Source of the DNA: Onishia niordana
Lineage (GTDB): Bacteria > Pseudomonadota > Gammaproteobacteria > Pseudomonadales > Halomonadaceae
Direction: 5' to 3'
NCBI RefSeq assembly: GCF_004798965.1
Contig: NZ_SDSD01000002.1
Location: forward strand, 514,662-578,661
Length of the DNA stretch: 64,000 nucleotides
Positions 1-9,346 of the stretch are shown piece by piece (position 1 is the first letter of the stretch; every line of letters starts with the position of its first letter). A program made the translations under genes and the position numbers. The notes below the pieces were generated by a model. That model did not search any database and was not told where the DNA came from. It saw only the letters and a program-made list of their open reading frames with translations.

Positions 1-441
1 GATTGCAAACATCGCCAGATAGACGACAGGCGTCAGGCGCTCGCGGGTCAGAGAGCGGGTCTCGAGTGCCGGCTGAGGCAACAGCATCATCAGGGCACTG
101 GCCGCCATCACCGTGACCAGTACCGCCTCGAAGAGCGCATCGCTGACCAGAAGCGCCAGCCACACGCCAAACATTGAGCCCGCTACCGCCGGGACCGCCA
201 GCCGTAAGCTGAGCCCCACCTGACTCGCTCCGGCACGCCTGAAATTGCCTACCGCCGAGATGCTCTGGAAGACAATCGACACGCGGTTGGTCGCGTTGGC
301 CGCCTGGGGCGGCAACCCCAGAAACATCAATAGCGGCAGCGTCAGCATCGACCCGCCCGCCGAGAGCACATTGATAAAACCCGCAAGACCGCCAAACGCT
401 ATCAAGGCCAAGGCGTCGAGAAAGCTTGGGTATACCGTCAT
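1..441 (-). CDS. TauE/SafE-family permease, N-terminal part (cut by window edge)
   Basis: Reading the minus strand from 441 gives an open frame that runs off the window, about 147 residues. The N-terminus carries the glycine-rich family signature (GGLAGFINVLSAGGS, about residues 17-31), followed by LPLLMFLGLPPQAANATNR and hydrophobic helices. TauE/SafE proteins are inner-membrane permeases, usually for sulfite, sulfonates or other small anions; the substrate cannot be read here. The start is set by CGGAG about 8 nt upstream of ATG. The gene is co-oriented with putA but sits downstream of the putA terminator, so it is probably transcribed separately. Confidence 0.8.
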   Translation of the reverse strand, partial: MTVYPSFLDALALIAFGGLAGFINVLSAGGSMLTLPLLMFLGLPPQAANATNRVSIVFQSISAVGNFRRAGASQVGLSLRLAVPAVAGSMFGVWLALLVSDALFEAVLVTVMAASALMMLLPQPALETRSLTRERLTPVVYLAMFAI

Positions 442-635
442 GTCACGCTCCGTTGTGACGTCCAGAAATAATGAGAAGCATCGCCCACCAGGCCAGTCAG
501 TTAGCCCATATGAGAAAGCCGATGGCGGATAATGGCATGGATACGACAGGAGCGTATCGCGCCAGGCAGCGACCACGGCGCTGAGACAACAGGCCGACGC
601 CTGTTCACCGCCGCCATAGTCATCAAAGCATAAGC

Positions 636-678
636 AAAAAGAAACCTCCCGCGAGCCATTGGCTAGACGGGAGGTTTC
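636..678 (-). terminator. Rho-independent terminator of putA
   Basis: An 11-bp perfect stem (641-651 with 668-678, GAAACCTCCCG and its complement) with a 16-nt loop is followed on the minus strand by TTTTTGCTTA. It lies 63 nt beyond the putA stop codon and is oriented to end putA transcription. Confidence 0.85.
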
Positions 679-740
679 AGAAGGTAAAACGAAAGGAAAA
701 GGGATCAGGGCGACTGCCGAGAGCCGCCCCGCCCAGGGTG

Positions 741-3700
741 CTATTCGGCCGTTGCCAGCAGGCTGGCATTCCCACCTGCCGCCGTGGTGTCGATGCACAG
801 ATGACGCTCCACCACGTAACGTTCCGGCGAGATGGTCTGGGTTTCGAGCGAGACGATGGCCCCATCACGCTCAGCCAGTGCAAGCCGCAGCTCGCGCGTC
901 CATTCGCTGGCACCGGTCGCGGCCACGGCGGCAATGCCGTTGAGCTCACTGAGCGCCTTGGCCTCGATGCAGCCTTCCAGCGCCGTCACTGGCACCCCAG
1001 CCGCTTTCAGCGGTTGAATGGCCTGTTCTGCACCGGCCGCAACAATCACCGCAGGACAGCCCACACCCAGTGCCTGAACGGCTTGAGCGACAGCGATGTC
1101 GAGGGTCGGTCCAAGGCACAGCACCGGGCCCTTGGGATACATGGCCAGCCGGTTGCTTTCGCCCGTCGGCCCCGGAAGGGTCTGCGGGGTCATGTCCAGC
1201 GCCGCCGTCTCGGCAAGCGCCTTGCGAATCACCCCGCTCTTGCCGGATAGCGCCTTACGCAGGACCTCGACCCGGTTGGTTCGCATCGACCAATTGCGCG
1301 CATCCAGGCCATCGATGGCCGACTGCAGTTTTTTAAGTGACAGAGCCTCGCCTTTAGGCGCGTCGTGGCTCTCCGCGGAAGCGGTCCGCCTAAAGCGCGC
1401 GACATACTGCGGACCGCCAGCCTTGGGACCGGTCCCCGAGAGGCCCTCGCCCCCGAAGGGCTGAGAACCCACGATGGCACCGATCTGGTTGCGGTTGACG
1501 TAGACGTTGCCGACATGGATGCGCTCGACAATCTGCTGAACGCGATCGTCGATCCGGGTATGCAGGCCGAAGGTCAGCCCGTATCCCCGATCGTTGATCG
1601 AATCGACCACCTTATCGATATCCCGCGCCTTGAAGGTGGCCACATGCAGGATCGGACCGAAGATCTCACGCTCGAGATCCTCGATGCCGCCGACTTCGAC
1701 CACGGCCGGGCTGACGTAGCTGCCATCACTGGGGACAGGCAGCTTCTTCAGCACCTTGCCGGCCTTTTCCTGGGCATCCAGATAACCGCCGATCTCGGCC
1801 TTGGCATCAGCATCGATCACCGGCGACACATCGGTATCGATATTCCACGGATCGCCGACGACCAGCGCATCCATGGCGCCATCCAGCATCGTCAGCAAAC
1901 GCTCTCGCGCTTCTTCCTGCACATAGAGCATGCGCAGCGCCGAGCAGCGTTGGCCAGCCGACTGGAAGGATGAAATCAGGATGTCGCGCACCGCCTGTTC
2001 GGTCAGGGCCGTCGAATCCACGATCATGGCATTCAGGCCACCGGTCTCCGCGATCAGCACCGCATCCGGTCCCGCGTTCTGCACCAAGGCCTTGTGGATG
2101 ATCTGGGCCACCTCGGTCGAACCGGTAAAACAGACGCCAGCGAGCCGCGAATCGCTGGTCAGCGGCCCACCGACCGTCGGGCCGTCACCCGGCAACAGCT
2201 GCAACGCGGCCTCCGGCAAGCCAGCCTCGCGCATCAGCTCGACCGCACGGGCAGCGATCAGAGGCGTCTGCTCGGCGGGCTTGGCGAGTACCGCGTTGCC
2301 TGCCGACAGTGCCGCCGCGATCTGGCCGGTAAAGATGGCCAGCGGGAAGTTCCAGGGGCTGATGCAGACGAAGAGACCGCGAGCGCTGCCTGGCTCTTCC
2401 ACCTCCAGCCGCTCGCATTCATTCGCGTAGTAGCGAAGGAAATCGACCGCCTCGCGCACCTCGGCGATACCATCGAAGATCATCTTGCCTGCTTCACGCG
2501 TCGTGATGACGGTCAGCTCGGCGAAATTTTCTTCGTAGAGATCAGCCGTGCGACGCAGCACCTGGGCGCGCTCAGCCGCCGGCCGGGCCGACCAATCGCG
2601 GAAGCCTTCCTCGGCGGCATCAAGTGCCGTTGCCACCTCATCAGCGGTCGCTTCATGCACCTTGCCAACCACGCGGGAGGGGTCGGCAGGAGACACCGCA
2701 TCGCGGGCTTCTCCCTTCGGCGCCGGGCTGCCAGCCAGCATCGGCGCGGCGGTCCAGGTCGCGTCAGCGAACGCCTTGCGGCCAGACACCAAGGACAGAA
2801 TGGAGGCCGGTTCGTTGATACGGAAACCACGCGAGTTCTTGCGCTCGGGCGAGAAGAGCTCACCTGGCTGGCGAATCGACGGACTAGCGATGGTCTCACC
2901 CAGGCTCTCCATCTCGGCAAGGGGGTCGCTCGATACCTCGCTGGCGGGAATTGATTCATCCACGACTTGGTTGACGAAGGAGGAGTTCGCCCCATTCTCC
3001 AGCAGACGGCGGACCAGATAGGCCAGCAGGTCTCGGTGCGCACCCACCGGGGCATAGATGCGGCAATGTGTGCCCTCAGACTCCTTGACGATATGGTGCA
3101 GCGACTCGCCCATGCCGTGCAGACGCTGGAACTCGTAGGAGTCCTTGTCATCACCGGCCATGGCGACGATGGCGGCACAGGTATGCGCGTTGTGCGTGGC
3201 AAACTGCGGATAGATACGATCACGACGATCGAGCAACAGTTGCGCGCAGGCCATGTAGCTGACATCGGTGTTCACCTTGCGGGTGAAGACCGGGAAGGTA
3301 TCGACGCCCAGTTCCTGAGCCAGCTTGATCTCGGTATCCCAGTAGGCGCCCTTGACCAAGCGCACCATGATCTTGCGATCGTAGCGCTCCGCCATCTCAT
3401 AGAGGGCCTCGACCACCGGCGCGGCACGGCGCCCATAGGCCTGCACCACGACCCCGAAGCCATCCCATCCATCGAGGCTGGGATCGGACATCAGCTCCTC
3501 GATCACGTCGAGCGACAGGTCCAGCCGGTCTTGCTCTTCGGCGTCGATATTGAAACCGATATTGGCTTTGGCCGCCTGCTTGACCAGCTTCTTGGCACGC
3601 GGCACGAGCTCGGCCATCACCGTTTCACGGTGGGTATATTCGTAGCGCGGATGCAGTGCCGAGAGCTTCACCGAGATGCCGGGGCTACCGCGCACATCAC

Positions 3701-4406
3701 CCTTGGCCTGCTGGGCAATCGCCGCGATGGCATTGGCATAGGCATCGTAATAGCGCACCGCGTCTTCGTCGGTGCGCGCCGCTTCACCCAGCATATCGTA
3801 GGAGTAGGTATAGCCTTGCTTCTCGAGCTCGCGGGCATTCTTCATGCCCTCCTCAATGGTCTGGCCCAGCACGAACTGGCGGCCAAGGATCTTCATCGAT
3901 TGACCCACGGCGGTACGCACCACCGGCTCGCCCATCCGTCGCACCAGGCTACGCAGCGCCCGTACCGGGCCTTTGGGATCGTTGTCCAGTACCTTGCCGG
4001 TCAGCATCAGCGCCCAGGTAGACGCGTTGACCATTGATGAAGAAGATTTGCCCAGGTGAGCGCCCCAGTCGGACGGCTCGATCTTGTCGTAAATCAGATC
4101 GTCGATGGTTTCCGCGTCGGGCACGCGCAGCAGCGCCTCGGCCAGACACATCAAGCCCACGCCCTCTTCGGTCGAGAGCCCGTATTCGGCGAGAAACGAC
4201 TCCATCATCGAGGGAGATGTTTCCTTACGAACCCGGTCCACGTAGTTGGCGCCGACGTCGGCAACCTGGCGACGCTCCGCTTCCGACAGCTTGATTCGCT
4301 CGACCAGCCCCTTCAGCACCGCCGCCTCATCGGCCGCATAGTGGGTACGGATACGTGTGCGCAACTCGCTCACGGCTCCATCTTGGGGCGTTGTCACTTC
4401 ATTCAT
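741..4406 (-). CDS. putA: Bifunctional proline dehydrogenase / glutamate-semialdehyde dehydrogenase PutA (type B)
   Basis: Oxidises L-proline to pyrroline-5-carboxylate with FAD, then to glutamate with NAD, at the inner membrane. About 1221 residues. The proline dehydrogenase barrel shows MVRLVKGAYWD (near residue 345) and CRIYAPVG (near 450). The aldehyde dehydrogenase part shows FTGSTEVA (near 760) and SAGQRCSAL with the catalytic Cys (near 820). A C-terminal aldehyde-dehydrogenase-like tail fills the last 200 residues. The ribbon-helix-helix repressor domain of trifunctional PutA is absent, so this is the type B layout and it should not repress itself. The start is the ATG after GGGAG; the ATG one codon earlier at 4409 is equally possible. 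A Fur-box-like sequence lies upstream. Confidence 0.95.
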   Translation of the reverse strand: MNEVTTPQDGAVSELRTRIRTHYAADEAAVLKGLVERIKLSEAERRQVADVGANYVDRVRKETSPSMMESFLAEYGLSTEEGVGLMCLAEALLRVPDAETIDDLIYDKIEPSDWGAHLGKSSSSMVNASTWALMLTGKVLDNDPKGPVRALRSLVRRMGEPVVRTAVGQSMKILGRQFVLGQTIEEGMKNARELEKQGYTYSYDMLGEAARTDEDAVRYYDAYANAIAAIAQQAKGDVRGSPGISVKLSALHPRYEYTHRETVMAELVPRAKKLVKQAAKANIGFNIDAEEQDRLDLSLDVIEELMSDPSLDGWDGFGVVVQAYGRRAAPVVEALYEMAERYDRKIMVRLVKGAYWDTEIKLAQELGVDTFPVFTRKVNTDVSYMACAQLLLDRRDRIYPQFATHNAHTCAAIVAMAGDDKDSYEFQRLHGMGESLHHIVKESEGTHCRIYAPVGAHRDLLAYLVRRLLENGANSSFVNQVVDESIPASEVSSDPLAEMESLGETIASPSIRQPGELFSPERKNSRGFRINEPASILSLVSGRKAFADATWTAAPMLAGSPAPKGEARDAVSPADPSRVVGKVHEATADEVATALDAAEEGFRDWSARPAAERAQVLRRTADLYEENFAELTVITTREAGKMIFDGIAEVREAVDFLRYYANECERLEVEEPGSARGLFVCISPWNFPLAIFTGQIAAALSAGNAVLAKPAEQTPLIAARAVELMREAGLPEAALQLLPGDGPTVGGPLTSDSRLAGVCFTGSTEVAQIIHKALVQNAGPDAVLIAETGGLNAMIVDSTALTEQAVRDILISSFQSAGQRCSALRMLYVQEEARERLLTMLDGAMDALVVGDPWNIDTDVSPVIDADAKAEIGGYLDAQEKAGKVLKKLPVPSDGSYVSPAVVEVGGIEDLEREIFGPILHVATFKARDIDKVVDSINDRGYGLTFGLHTRIDDRVQQIVERIHVGNVYVNRNQIGAIVGSQPFGGEGLSGTGPKAGGPQYVARFRRTASAESHDAPKGEALSLKKLQSAIDGLDARNWSMRTNRVEVLRKALSGKSGVIRKALAETAALDMTPQTLPGPTGESNRLAMYPKGPVLCLGPTLDIAVAQAVQALGVGCPAVIVAAGAEQAIQPLKAAGVPVTALEGCIEAKALSELNGIAAVAATGASEWTRELRLALAERDGAIVSLETQTISPERYVVERHLCIDTTAAGGNASLLATAE

Positions 4407-4451
4407 CATCGATCTCCCATAACAACCGCAGCGCAAAGAGATGCACCAGGT

Positions 4452-4468
4452 TAATTATTATCATTCTT
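4452..4468 (-). promoter_or_regulatory. Candidate Fur-box-like / AT-rich promoter site upstream of putA
   Basis: On the minus strand AAGAATGATAATAATTA lies about 46-62 nt upstream of putA. By eye it matches much of the Fur consensus core (GATAATGATAAT). The opposite-strand ATTATCATTC also occurs upstream of the iron importer gene near 26366. It could instead be an AT-rich -10 region. Confidence 0.3.
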
Positions 4469-4585
4469 CAAAAGGCCATTTAATAGCGTAGGCCTCCCGA
4501 TCGGGTTGCACACATCATCTCCCCCTGTGCGAGGCAATGTCTATTGACTAGGTTACGGCCTAATCCAGGCAAAAGGCCAATGAAC

Positions 4586-5875
4586 CTAATCCACGCAACA
4601 TCGAGAGAAGCGGGTCACCCGATAGGCAGATATATCCATGGCGGGCTTTTCTCCGACCACCCTCGCCGCCAATAGCTCGGCGGTAATCGCCGCCTGGGTG
4701 AGCCCCAGGTGCTGGTGGCCAAAGGCAAAGTGCAGCGACGCAACGCGTGGGTGAGAATCGATCACTGGCAGGGAGTCGGGAAGCGTTGGACGAAATCCCA
4801 TCCACTCTTCAGCGCTGGCATCCAGACCCGATTCATCGGCCAGCAGGGCCGCTCCATGGCGGCGCAGCGAGCGATAGCGGCGCTTGATCGGCGCCAGTGA
4901 CAGGCCACCGAGCTCGGTGAAGCCGACAATTCTCAGGCCGCAACGCATGGGCGTCATCACGAAGCGACGCTCGGCCGATCCTACCGGCTGCTTGAGCGCC
5001 AGCTGACGCCGAGGCAACGTCAGGTGATAACCGCGCTCGGTCTCCAGGGGCACGTCGAGGCCGACCCCCTTGAGGAGCTTATGCGACCAGGCGCCCGCCG
5101 CCACCACGACGTGATCCGCCTCCAGGGGACCATGCTCGGTCTGCACCTGCTGCAGGCCCATCTCCCGTGGTTCGAGGGCATTGACCTCAGCAAGCTGAAT
5201 GCCCCCACCCCGGGCCTCGAAGGCCTTGGCCAGGCGTTGCACCAGGACGAAGGGATCTCGCATCTGGTGCGCATTGGGAAACCACAAGCCGTGCGAGATC
5301 GTGTCACCGAGTCCCGGCTCCCGCGCGCGGATCTCATCAGCATCGAGCAGCGTCGCCTCAATGCCCCAGTGCCGCAGGTGTTCGGCATGGGCCCGGGCCT
5401 GGGCCATTCCCTCTGGGGACTCCCAGACCAGCAGGTAGCCGGAGGCCAGCAGTTCATCGTCGGCACCGATATCGGCCAGACAACGCTGCCAGGCCTTAAG
5501 GGATTCGGCATTGAGCGCCGCCAGGGCCTCACGCCCATGGCGGACCCGGGCGGACTTGGCGGCGGCCACGAAGCGGATCAGCCAAGGCAGCAGCCGCGGC
5601 AGGTAGCGCGGCGGCAACGCCGCCGCGCCATGCGGATCGAGCAACAGCCGCGGGACCTTGCGTAACATCGCCGGCGTGGCGAGTGGATCGATCAGTTCAA
5701 CAGCGAGGAAGCCCGCGTTGCCGAAGGAAGCGCCCTCACCAGGCGCCTGGCGATCAACGACCGTCACTGCAAAACCCTTGCGCTGCAAGGCTAGGGCGAC
5801 GGTCATGCCCACCACCCCGGCGCCTACCACGAGCGCCGTTTCCCGGCGCTCGCTTGCCTGTGAAGCTCGTGTCAT
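4586..5875 (-). CDS. FAD-dependent oxidoreductase, DadA (D-amino-acid dehydrogenase)-like
   Basis: A 429-residue glycine-oxidase/DadA-superfamily protein. The N-terminal dinucleotide-binding motif is visible (VVGAGVVGMTVALAL, residues about 15-29, with an acidic residue ending strand 2 in VTVVD), followed by GASFGNAGFLA, typical of DadA relatives. The C-terminal GHQHLGLTQAAITAELLA matches the usual FAD-contacting tail. Members oxidise D-amino acids, sarcosine or cyclic amino acids and pass electrons to the respiratory chain. It overlaps the upstream antiporter gene by 4 nt (ATGA), so the two are translationally coupled. Together with the cyclodeaminase-family gene and nearby putA, a D-proline, hydroxyproline or similar substrate is plausible but unproven. 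Confidence 0.8.
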   Translation of the reverse strand: MTRASQASERRETALVVGAGVVGMTVALALQRKGFAVTVVDRQAPGEGASFGNAGFLAVELIDPLATPAMLRKVPRLLLDPHGAAALPPRYLPRLLPWLIRFVAAAKSARVRHGREALAALNAESLKAWQRCLADIGADDELLASGYLLVWESPEGMAQARAHAEHLRHWGIEATLLDADEIRAREPGLGDTISHGLWFPNAHQMRDPFVLVQRLAKAFEARGGGIQLAEVNALEPREMGLQQVQTEHGPLEADHVVVAAGAWSHKLLKGVGLDVPLETERGYHLTLPRRQLALKQPVGSAERRFVMTPMRCGLRIVGFTELGGLSLAPIKRRYRSLRRHGAALLADESGLDASAEEWMGFRPTLPDSLPVIDSHPRVASLHFAFGHQHLGLTQAAITAELLAARVVGEKPAMDISAYRVTRFSRCCVD

Positions 5876-7335
5876 TCCTTACCCTCGGATACCGGTATGG
5901 ATGAGGGAGCCTCAACCTCCTCTTCAGCCCGACGGGAGAACCAGCCCATTTGAGCATAGAAGATGCCAATCAAGGGCGACAACCAGCAGGCAAAGGCGAG
6001 GGGAATATAAAGAAGCTGGGTGAAATCACCGGCGGTCACGGTCAGACCCAGCGCGCCCATCACGAAGGCACCCCCCGCATTCCAGGGCACCAGCGGCGAA
6101 ACCAGCGTGCCGCCTTCTTCGATGGCTCGAGCCAAGTTGAGCCGCGAGTAGCCCATCTTGTCGTAGGCCGGCTTATACATGCGTCCTGGCAGGGCGATCG
6201 ACAAGTAGACGTCACCTGAGACCACATTGGTGGCGATGGAGGTCAAGATGGCGCTGGTCTGCAGGCCGCGAAAGCTCTTCAGCTTCGACATGATGGCGGT
6301 GACGATCGCCTCGAGGCAGCGGGTACGCTCCAGGGCGCCACCAAAGGCCAGGGCGAACATCATCAGCGTCACCACCCAGGTCATCGAAGTGACGCCACCA
6401 CGGTTGAGTAGGCTGTCCAGAGTCGCGGTCCCGGTGTCGATAACGTAGCCGCTGTGGGCGAAGGTCAGCGCACCGTGGATGGTCGCTCCCTGGTCGAGGA
6501 TGGCCACGATACCGCCGAGCATTACCCCGGTGAAAAGCGCGGGGATCGGCGCCACCTTGAAGAAGGCCAGGCCGATGACCACTACCAGCGGCAGCAGTTG
6601 CCACACGCCCATCGTGAAGTTGTCGGCGAGCCCCTGCTTGATCTGCACGATACGTTCGAGAGAGGCGTCAGCCCCGGCATCGGCACCACCGACGAACAGG
6701 TAGATCGCCAGGGCGATCAGCATCGCTGGCACGGTGGTGGGCAGCATGTAACGGATGTGGTCGAAGATGTTGGTCTCGGTGACCGCGGGCGTGAGGTTGG
6801 TAGTATCGGACAGCGGCGAGATCTTGTCGCCGAAGAAGGCACCGGAGACCACGGCACCGGCGGTCCAGTAGATGGGCACGCCGAAGGCATCACCGATGCC
6901 GATCAGCGCCAGGCCCACGGTACCGACGGTGGTCCAGGAAGAGCCGATGGACAGCGAAACCATCGAGCACATCAGCATGGCCGCGGCCAGGAACCAGCTC
7001 GGGTCGATCATATCGAGCCCCAGGTAGATCAGCATCGGTACCGTGCCGCTGGCGATCCAGGTGCCGACCAGCATGCCGACGATGATCAGGGTGGCGATGG
7101 AGGGCATGGCCACGTGAAGGACCTGGAAAGCGCCGGATTCGATATCCTTCCAGCGATAGCCCTGCAGCCAGCCGACCAGCGCGGTGATGCCGAAGCCAAT
7201 GGCCAGAGGGATGTGCGGGGTAAAATCATCGTAGTAGAAGATCTGCACGCCAAGCAGCGCGATGGTCAACACAATGGGGATCAAGGCTAGGGGTAGCCCT
7301 GGCATCGGAATGATCGGTTCCTGATACGTCTTCAT
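5872..7335 (-). CDS. NhaC-family Na+/H+ antiporter-type transporter
   Basis: A polytopic inner-membrane protein of about 487 residues and 10-12 hydrophobic segments. The central stretch SLSIGSSWTTVGTVGLALIG and GAFFGDKISPLSDTTNLTP is the characteristic NhaC-family core. Family members exchange Na+ for H+, and some move carboxylates or amino acids (for example malate/lactate antiport). Because it is coupled to a catabolic oxidoreductase it may be a substrate carrier rather than a housekeeping antiporter. The ATG at 7335 was chosen because AGGAG sits 8 nt upstream; the GTG at 7344 overlaps that ribosome-binding site. Confidence 0.85.
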   Translation of the reverse strand: MKTYQEPIIPMPGLPLALIPIVLTIALLGVQIFYYDDFTPHIPLAIGFGITALVGWLQGYRWKDIESGAFQVLHVAMPSIATLIIVGMLVGTWIASGTVPMLIYLGLDMIDPSWFLAAAMLMCSMVSLSIGSSWTTVGTVGLALIGIGDAFGVPIYWTAGAVVSGAFFGDKISPLSDTTNLTPAVTETNIFDHIRYMLPTTVPAMLIALAIYLFVGGADAGADASLERIVQIKQGLADNFTMGVWQLLPLVVVIGLAFFKVAPIPALFTGVMLGGIVAILDQGATIHGALTFAHSGYVIDTGTATLDSLLNRGGVTSMTWVVTLMMFALAFGGALERTRCLEAIVTAIMSKLKSFRGLQTSAILTSIATNVVSGDVYLSIALPGRMYKPAYDKMGYSRLNLARAIEEGGTLVSPLVPWNAGGAFVMGALGLTVTAGDFTQLLYIPLAFACWLSPLIGIFYAQMGWFSRRAEEEVEAPSSIPVSEGKE

Positions 7336-7423
7336 GTATTGCACTCCTGGGCAGGCTCAGGCCCACCCTGTTGTCGTTGTGTCATAGGAGTCGGGGATGG
7401 CGAGGGGATGCCTCGCCGTCTAC

Positions 7424-8386
7424 TCAGCGCGTTTCGCTGCAGCGCTCATAGGCCAGGATGGCCGCCGCCAGGTCCTCTACCGAGGCCCCCACGGACTTGA
7501 ACACGGTGATGGCCTGCTCGGGATCGGGGAGATCAGAGCGGCCGGCATGGCGTTTGCCGCACATATCGGGGAAGTCGGCGAGGATGTCATCTTCGCCGAT
7601 CACGCCGGCCTTCAGCGGATCGATCAGGTCTCCGGTCTCGCTCATCGCGCCCTCGCGGGTATCGACGAAGACCGACCCGCGTCGCATCACCTCATCATCG
7701 GCCTCGCGCATAAAGGGCGTGAAGCTGCCCACTAGATCCAGGTGGGTACCCGGCGTCAGCCACTCCCCCTTGATCAAGGGCTCGCGACTCAGGGTGGCGC
7801 AGCTGATGATGTCGGCGCGCCCGGCAGCGTCGGCCAGGCCATCCGCCGGCACCGCCTCGGCATTGATCCCCTCGTCGCGAAGCTCTTTCGCCAGGGCCTG
7901 GGCCGAGGCCTCGCGAATGTCCCAGATACGCACCCGCTGGATGGGACTCATAGACTGATGTGCCGGGACCAAGCGGCGCGCCATGCGCCCGGCACCGACC
8001 ATCAGCAGCTCGCTGGCGTCCTCGCGAGCCAGATAGCGAGCGGCCAGCGCCGAGGCGGCCGCCGTGCGACGCGAAGTCAACTCATTGGCGTCGAATTGCG
8101 CCAGATGCTGGCCGGTGCGCGCAGAGCTCAGAAGGTAATGGCCGCTGAGACCGGGCATACCGCGGTCGCTGTTGCCGGGAAAGACATTGACCTGCTTGAC
8201 CCCGAGGTATTGCCCCTCGATCCAGGCCGGCATCAGCAGCAGGGTCGCATCCGGGTCGCCGGGCACCTGCAGGTGATGGTGGTGACGTACCGGCGAATGC
8301 ACGGTGCGAGTAAAGATGTCGTCCAGTGCCTCTACCAGTGCCCTCCAGGGCAGGCGGGTAGTGACTTGTTCGGCGTCAAGATACAT
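7424..8386 (-). CDS. Ornithine cyclodeaminase / mu-crystallin family protein (possible imino-acid reductase)
   Basis: 320 residues. The family fold is shown by ELTSRRTAAASALAARYLAR (about 102-121) and the NAD(P)-binding motif LLMVGAGRMARRL (about 127-139), then IISCATLSREPLI and a conserved DLVGSFTP segment. Members include ornithine cyclodeaminase, alanine dehydrogenase and pyrroline-2-carboxylate reductase. The RRTAAASALAA form resembles the reductases, which make L-proline from pyrroline-2-carboxylate; that fits a nearby PutA but is an inference. First gene of a three-gene minus-strand operon with the antiporter (88-nt gap) and the FAD enzyme, divergent from an AraC regulator. Confidence 0.8.
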   Translation of the reverse strand: MYLDAEQVTTRLPWRALVEALDDIFTRTVHSPVRHHHHLQVPGDPDATLLLMPAWIEGQYLGVKQVNVFPGNSDRGMPGLSGHYLLSSARTGQHLAQFDANELTSRRTAAASALAARYLAREDASELLMVGAGRMARRLVPAHQSMSPIQRVRIWDIREASAQALAKELRDEGINAEAVPADGLADAAGRADIISCATLSREPLIKGEWLTPGTHLDLVGSFTPFMREADDEVMRRGSVFVDTREGAMSETGDLIDPLKAGVIGEDDILADFPDMCGKRHAGRSDLPDPEQAITVFKSVGASVEDLAAAILAYERCSETR

Positions 8387-8506
8387 GTCAACCTCATTTG
8401 AACTGTGCCCAAATTCAGTCTATGGGGCGTCCGCCGCCGGCGCTTGACCCTGTCTCCGCACTCGTTGTTTCAGGCTCCGCAATCACCGCGGCCCGGAGAA
8501 AAAGCC

Positions 8507-9307
8507 ATGTCACACACCCAAGCCCGCTGCAATCGAGTTGCCCAAAGCTCCGGCGAGCACTGTCACGACCATCCCCAGCTGATGCTTGGATGGCGTGGCG
8601 CCATGGACTATGAGTTCAGCCGGGGAAGCGAGCGGCTGGTGCTTGGCCAGGCGGCCATCCTCCCCACCCATGAACGCCATCTCTACCTGGGCCGGGGTGA
8701 GGACAGCGAGGTACTGGTCATCGACCTCGACACCGATGACCCCTGCCTAAACTCGCTGGAGAAGAGCTGTGCCCTGGAGCTTCGCGAATCGCTGTTTGCC
8801 GAGCCCCGGACGCTGAACCTGCCCCCCACTCTATTGCCCATGGTGGAGTTCGCCACTGGCCAACTGAGGCTTGCGCATACCCCCGAGCAGCGCATCCTGA
8901 TCAACCAACAACTGGCCGTGCTCTTCGTGGGCCAATGCAGTCAACTACTGCTTCAGGGCGACAGTCAGCCACTTCGTCAGGGGCGTCTGTGCGCCGAAGC
9001 CCTCAACGCCTTCATCGACGAGCGCTTGGCCTGGCCACCCGACAACCAAGCGGTGGCCGAGGCCTTGCACCTCGGCCAGAGCCAGCTGCATCTGCTGTGT
9101 CAGCGCCAGTTCGGCATCACGCCGCAGCAGTACGTGATGAACCGGCGACTGGGCTGGGCTAGCCACTGGCTATGTCATAGCCAACGCCCCGTGGGCGAGA
9201 TCGCTCTCGATCTGGGGTTCGCCGAGGCCTCGAGCTTCTCTCGCGCCTTCCGCCGGGCGACTGGCCAGTCGCCAAGCCAGGTGCGTCGCCAGGGCCATGC
9301 CAGCTGA
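8507..9307 (+). CDS. AraC-family transcriptional regulator
   Basis: About 266 residues. The N-terminal half looks like a cupin sensor (HDHPQLMLGWRGAMDYEFSRG). The C-terminal 100 residues hold two helix-turn-helix motifs, ending in the AraC signature IALDLGFAEASSFSRAFRRATGQSP. The ATG at 8507 has GGAGA 7 nt upstream; an in-frame start 102 nt earlier lacks a good site and would overlap the promoter. It is divergent from the cyclodeaminase/antiporter/oxidase operon with a 120-bp gap, so it is the likely regulator of that operon. The inducer is unknown. Confidence 0.85.
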   Translation: MSHTQARCNRVAQSSGEHCHDHPQLMLGWRGAMDYEFSRGSERLVLGQAAILPTHERHLYLGRGEDSEVLVIDLDTDDPCLNSLEKSCALELRESLFAEPRTLNLPPTLLPMVEFATGQLRLAHTPEQRILINQQLAVLFVGQCSQLLLQGDSQPLRQGRLCAEALNAFIDERLAWPPDNQAVAEALHLGQSQLHLLCQRQFGITPQQYVMNRRLGWASHWLCHSQRPVGEIALDLGFAEASSFSRAFRRATGQSPSQVRRQGHAS

Positions 9308-9346
9308 TACGATATCGCCCTATCCCCCTTCGACGACGAGAAAGCC

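Noticed and set aside
741..4436. Long plus-strand frames inside putA (for example 2967-4037)
   Set aside because: High-GC shadow frames antisense to a full-length, motif-complete gene; no ribosome-binding sites or family motifs.
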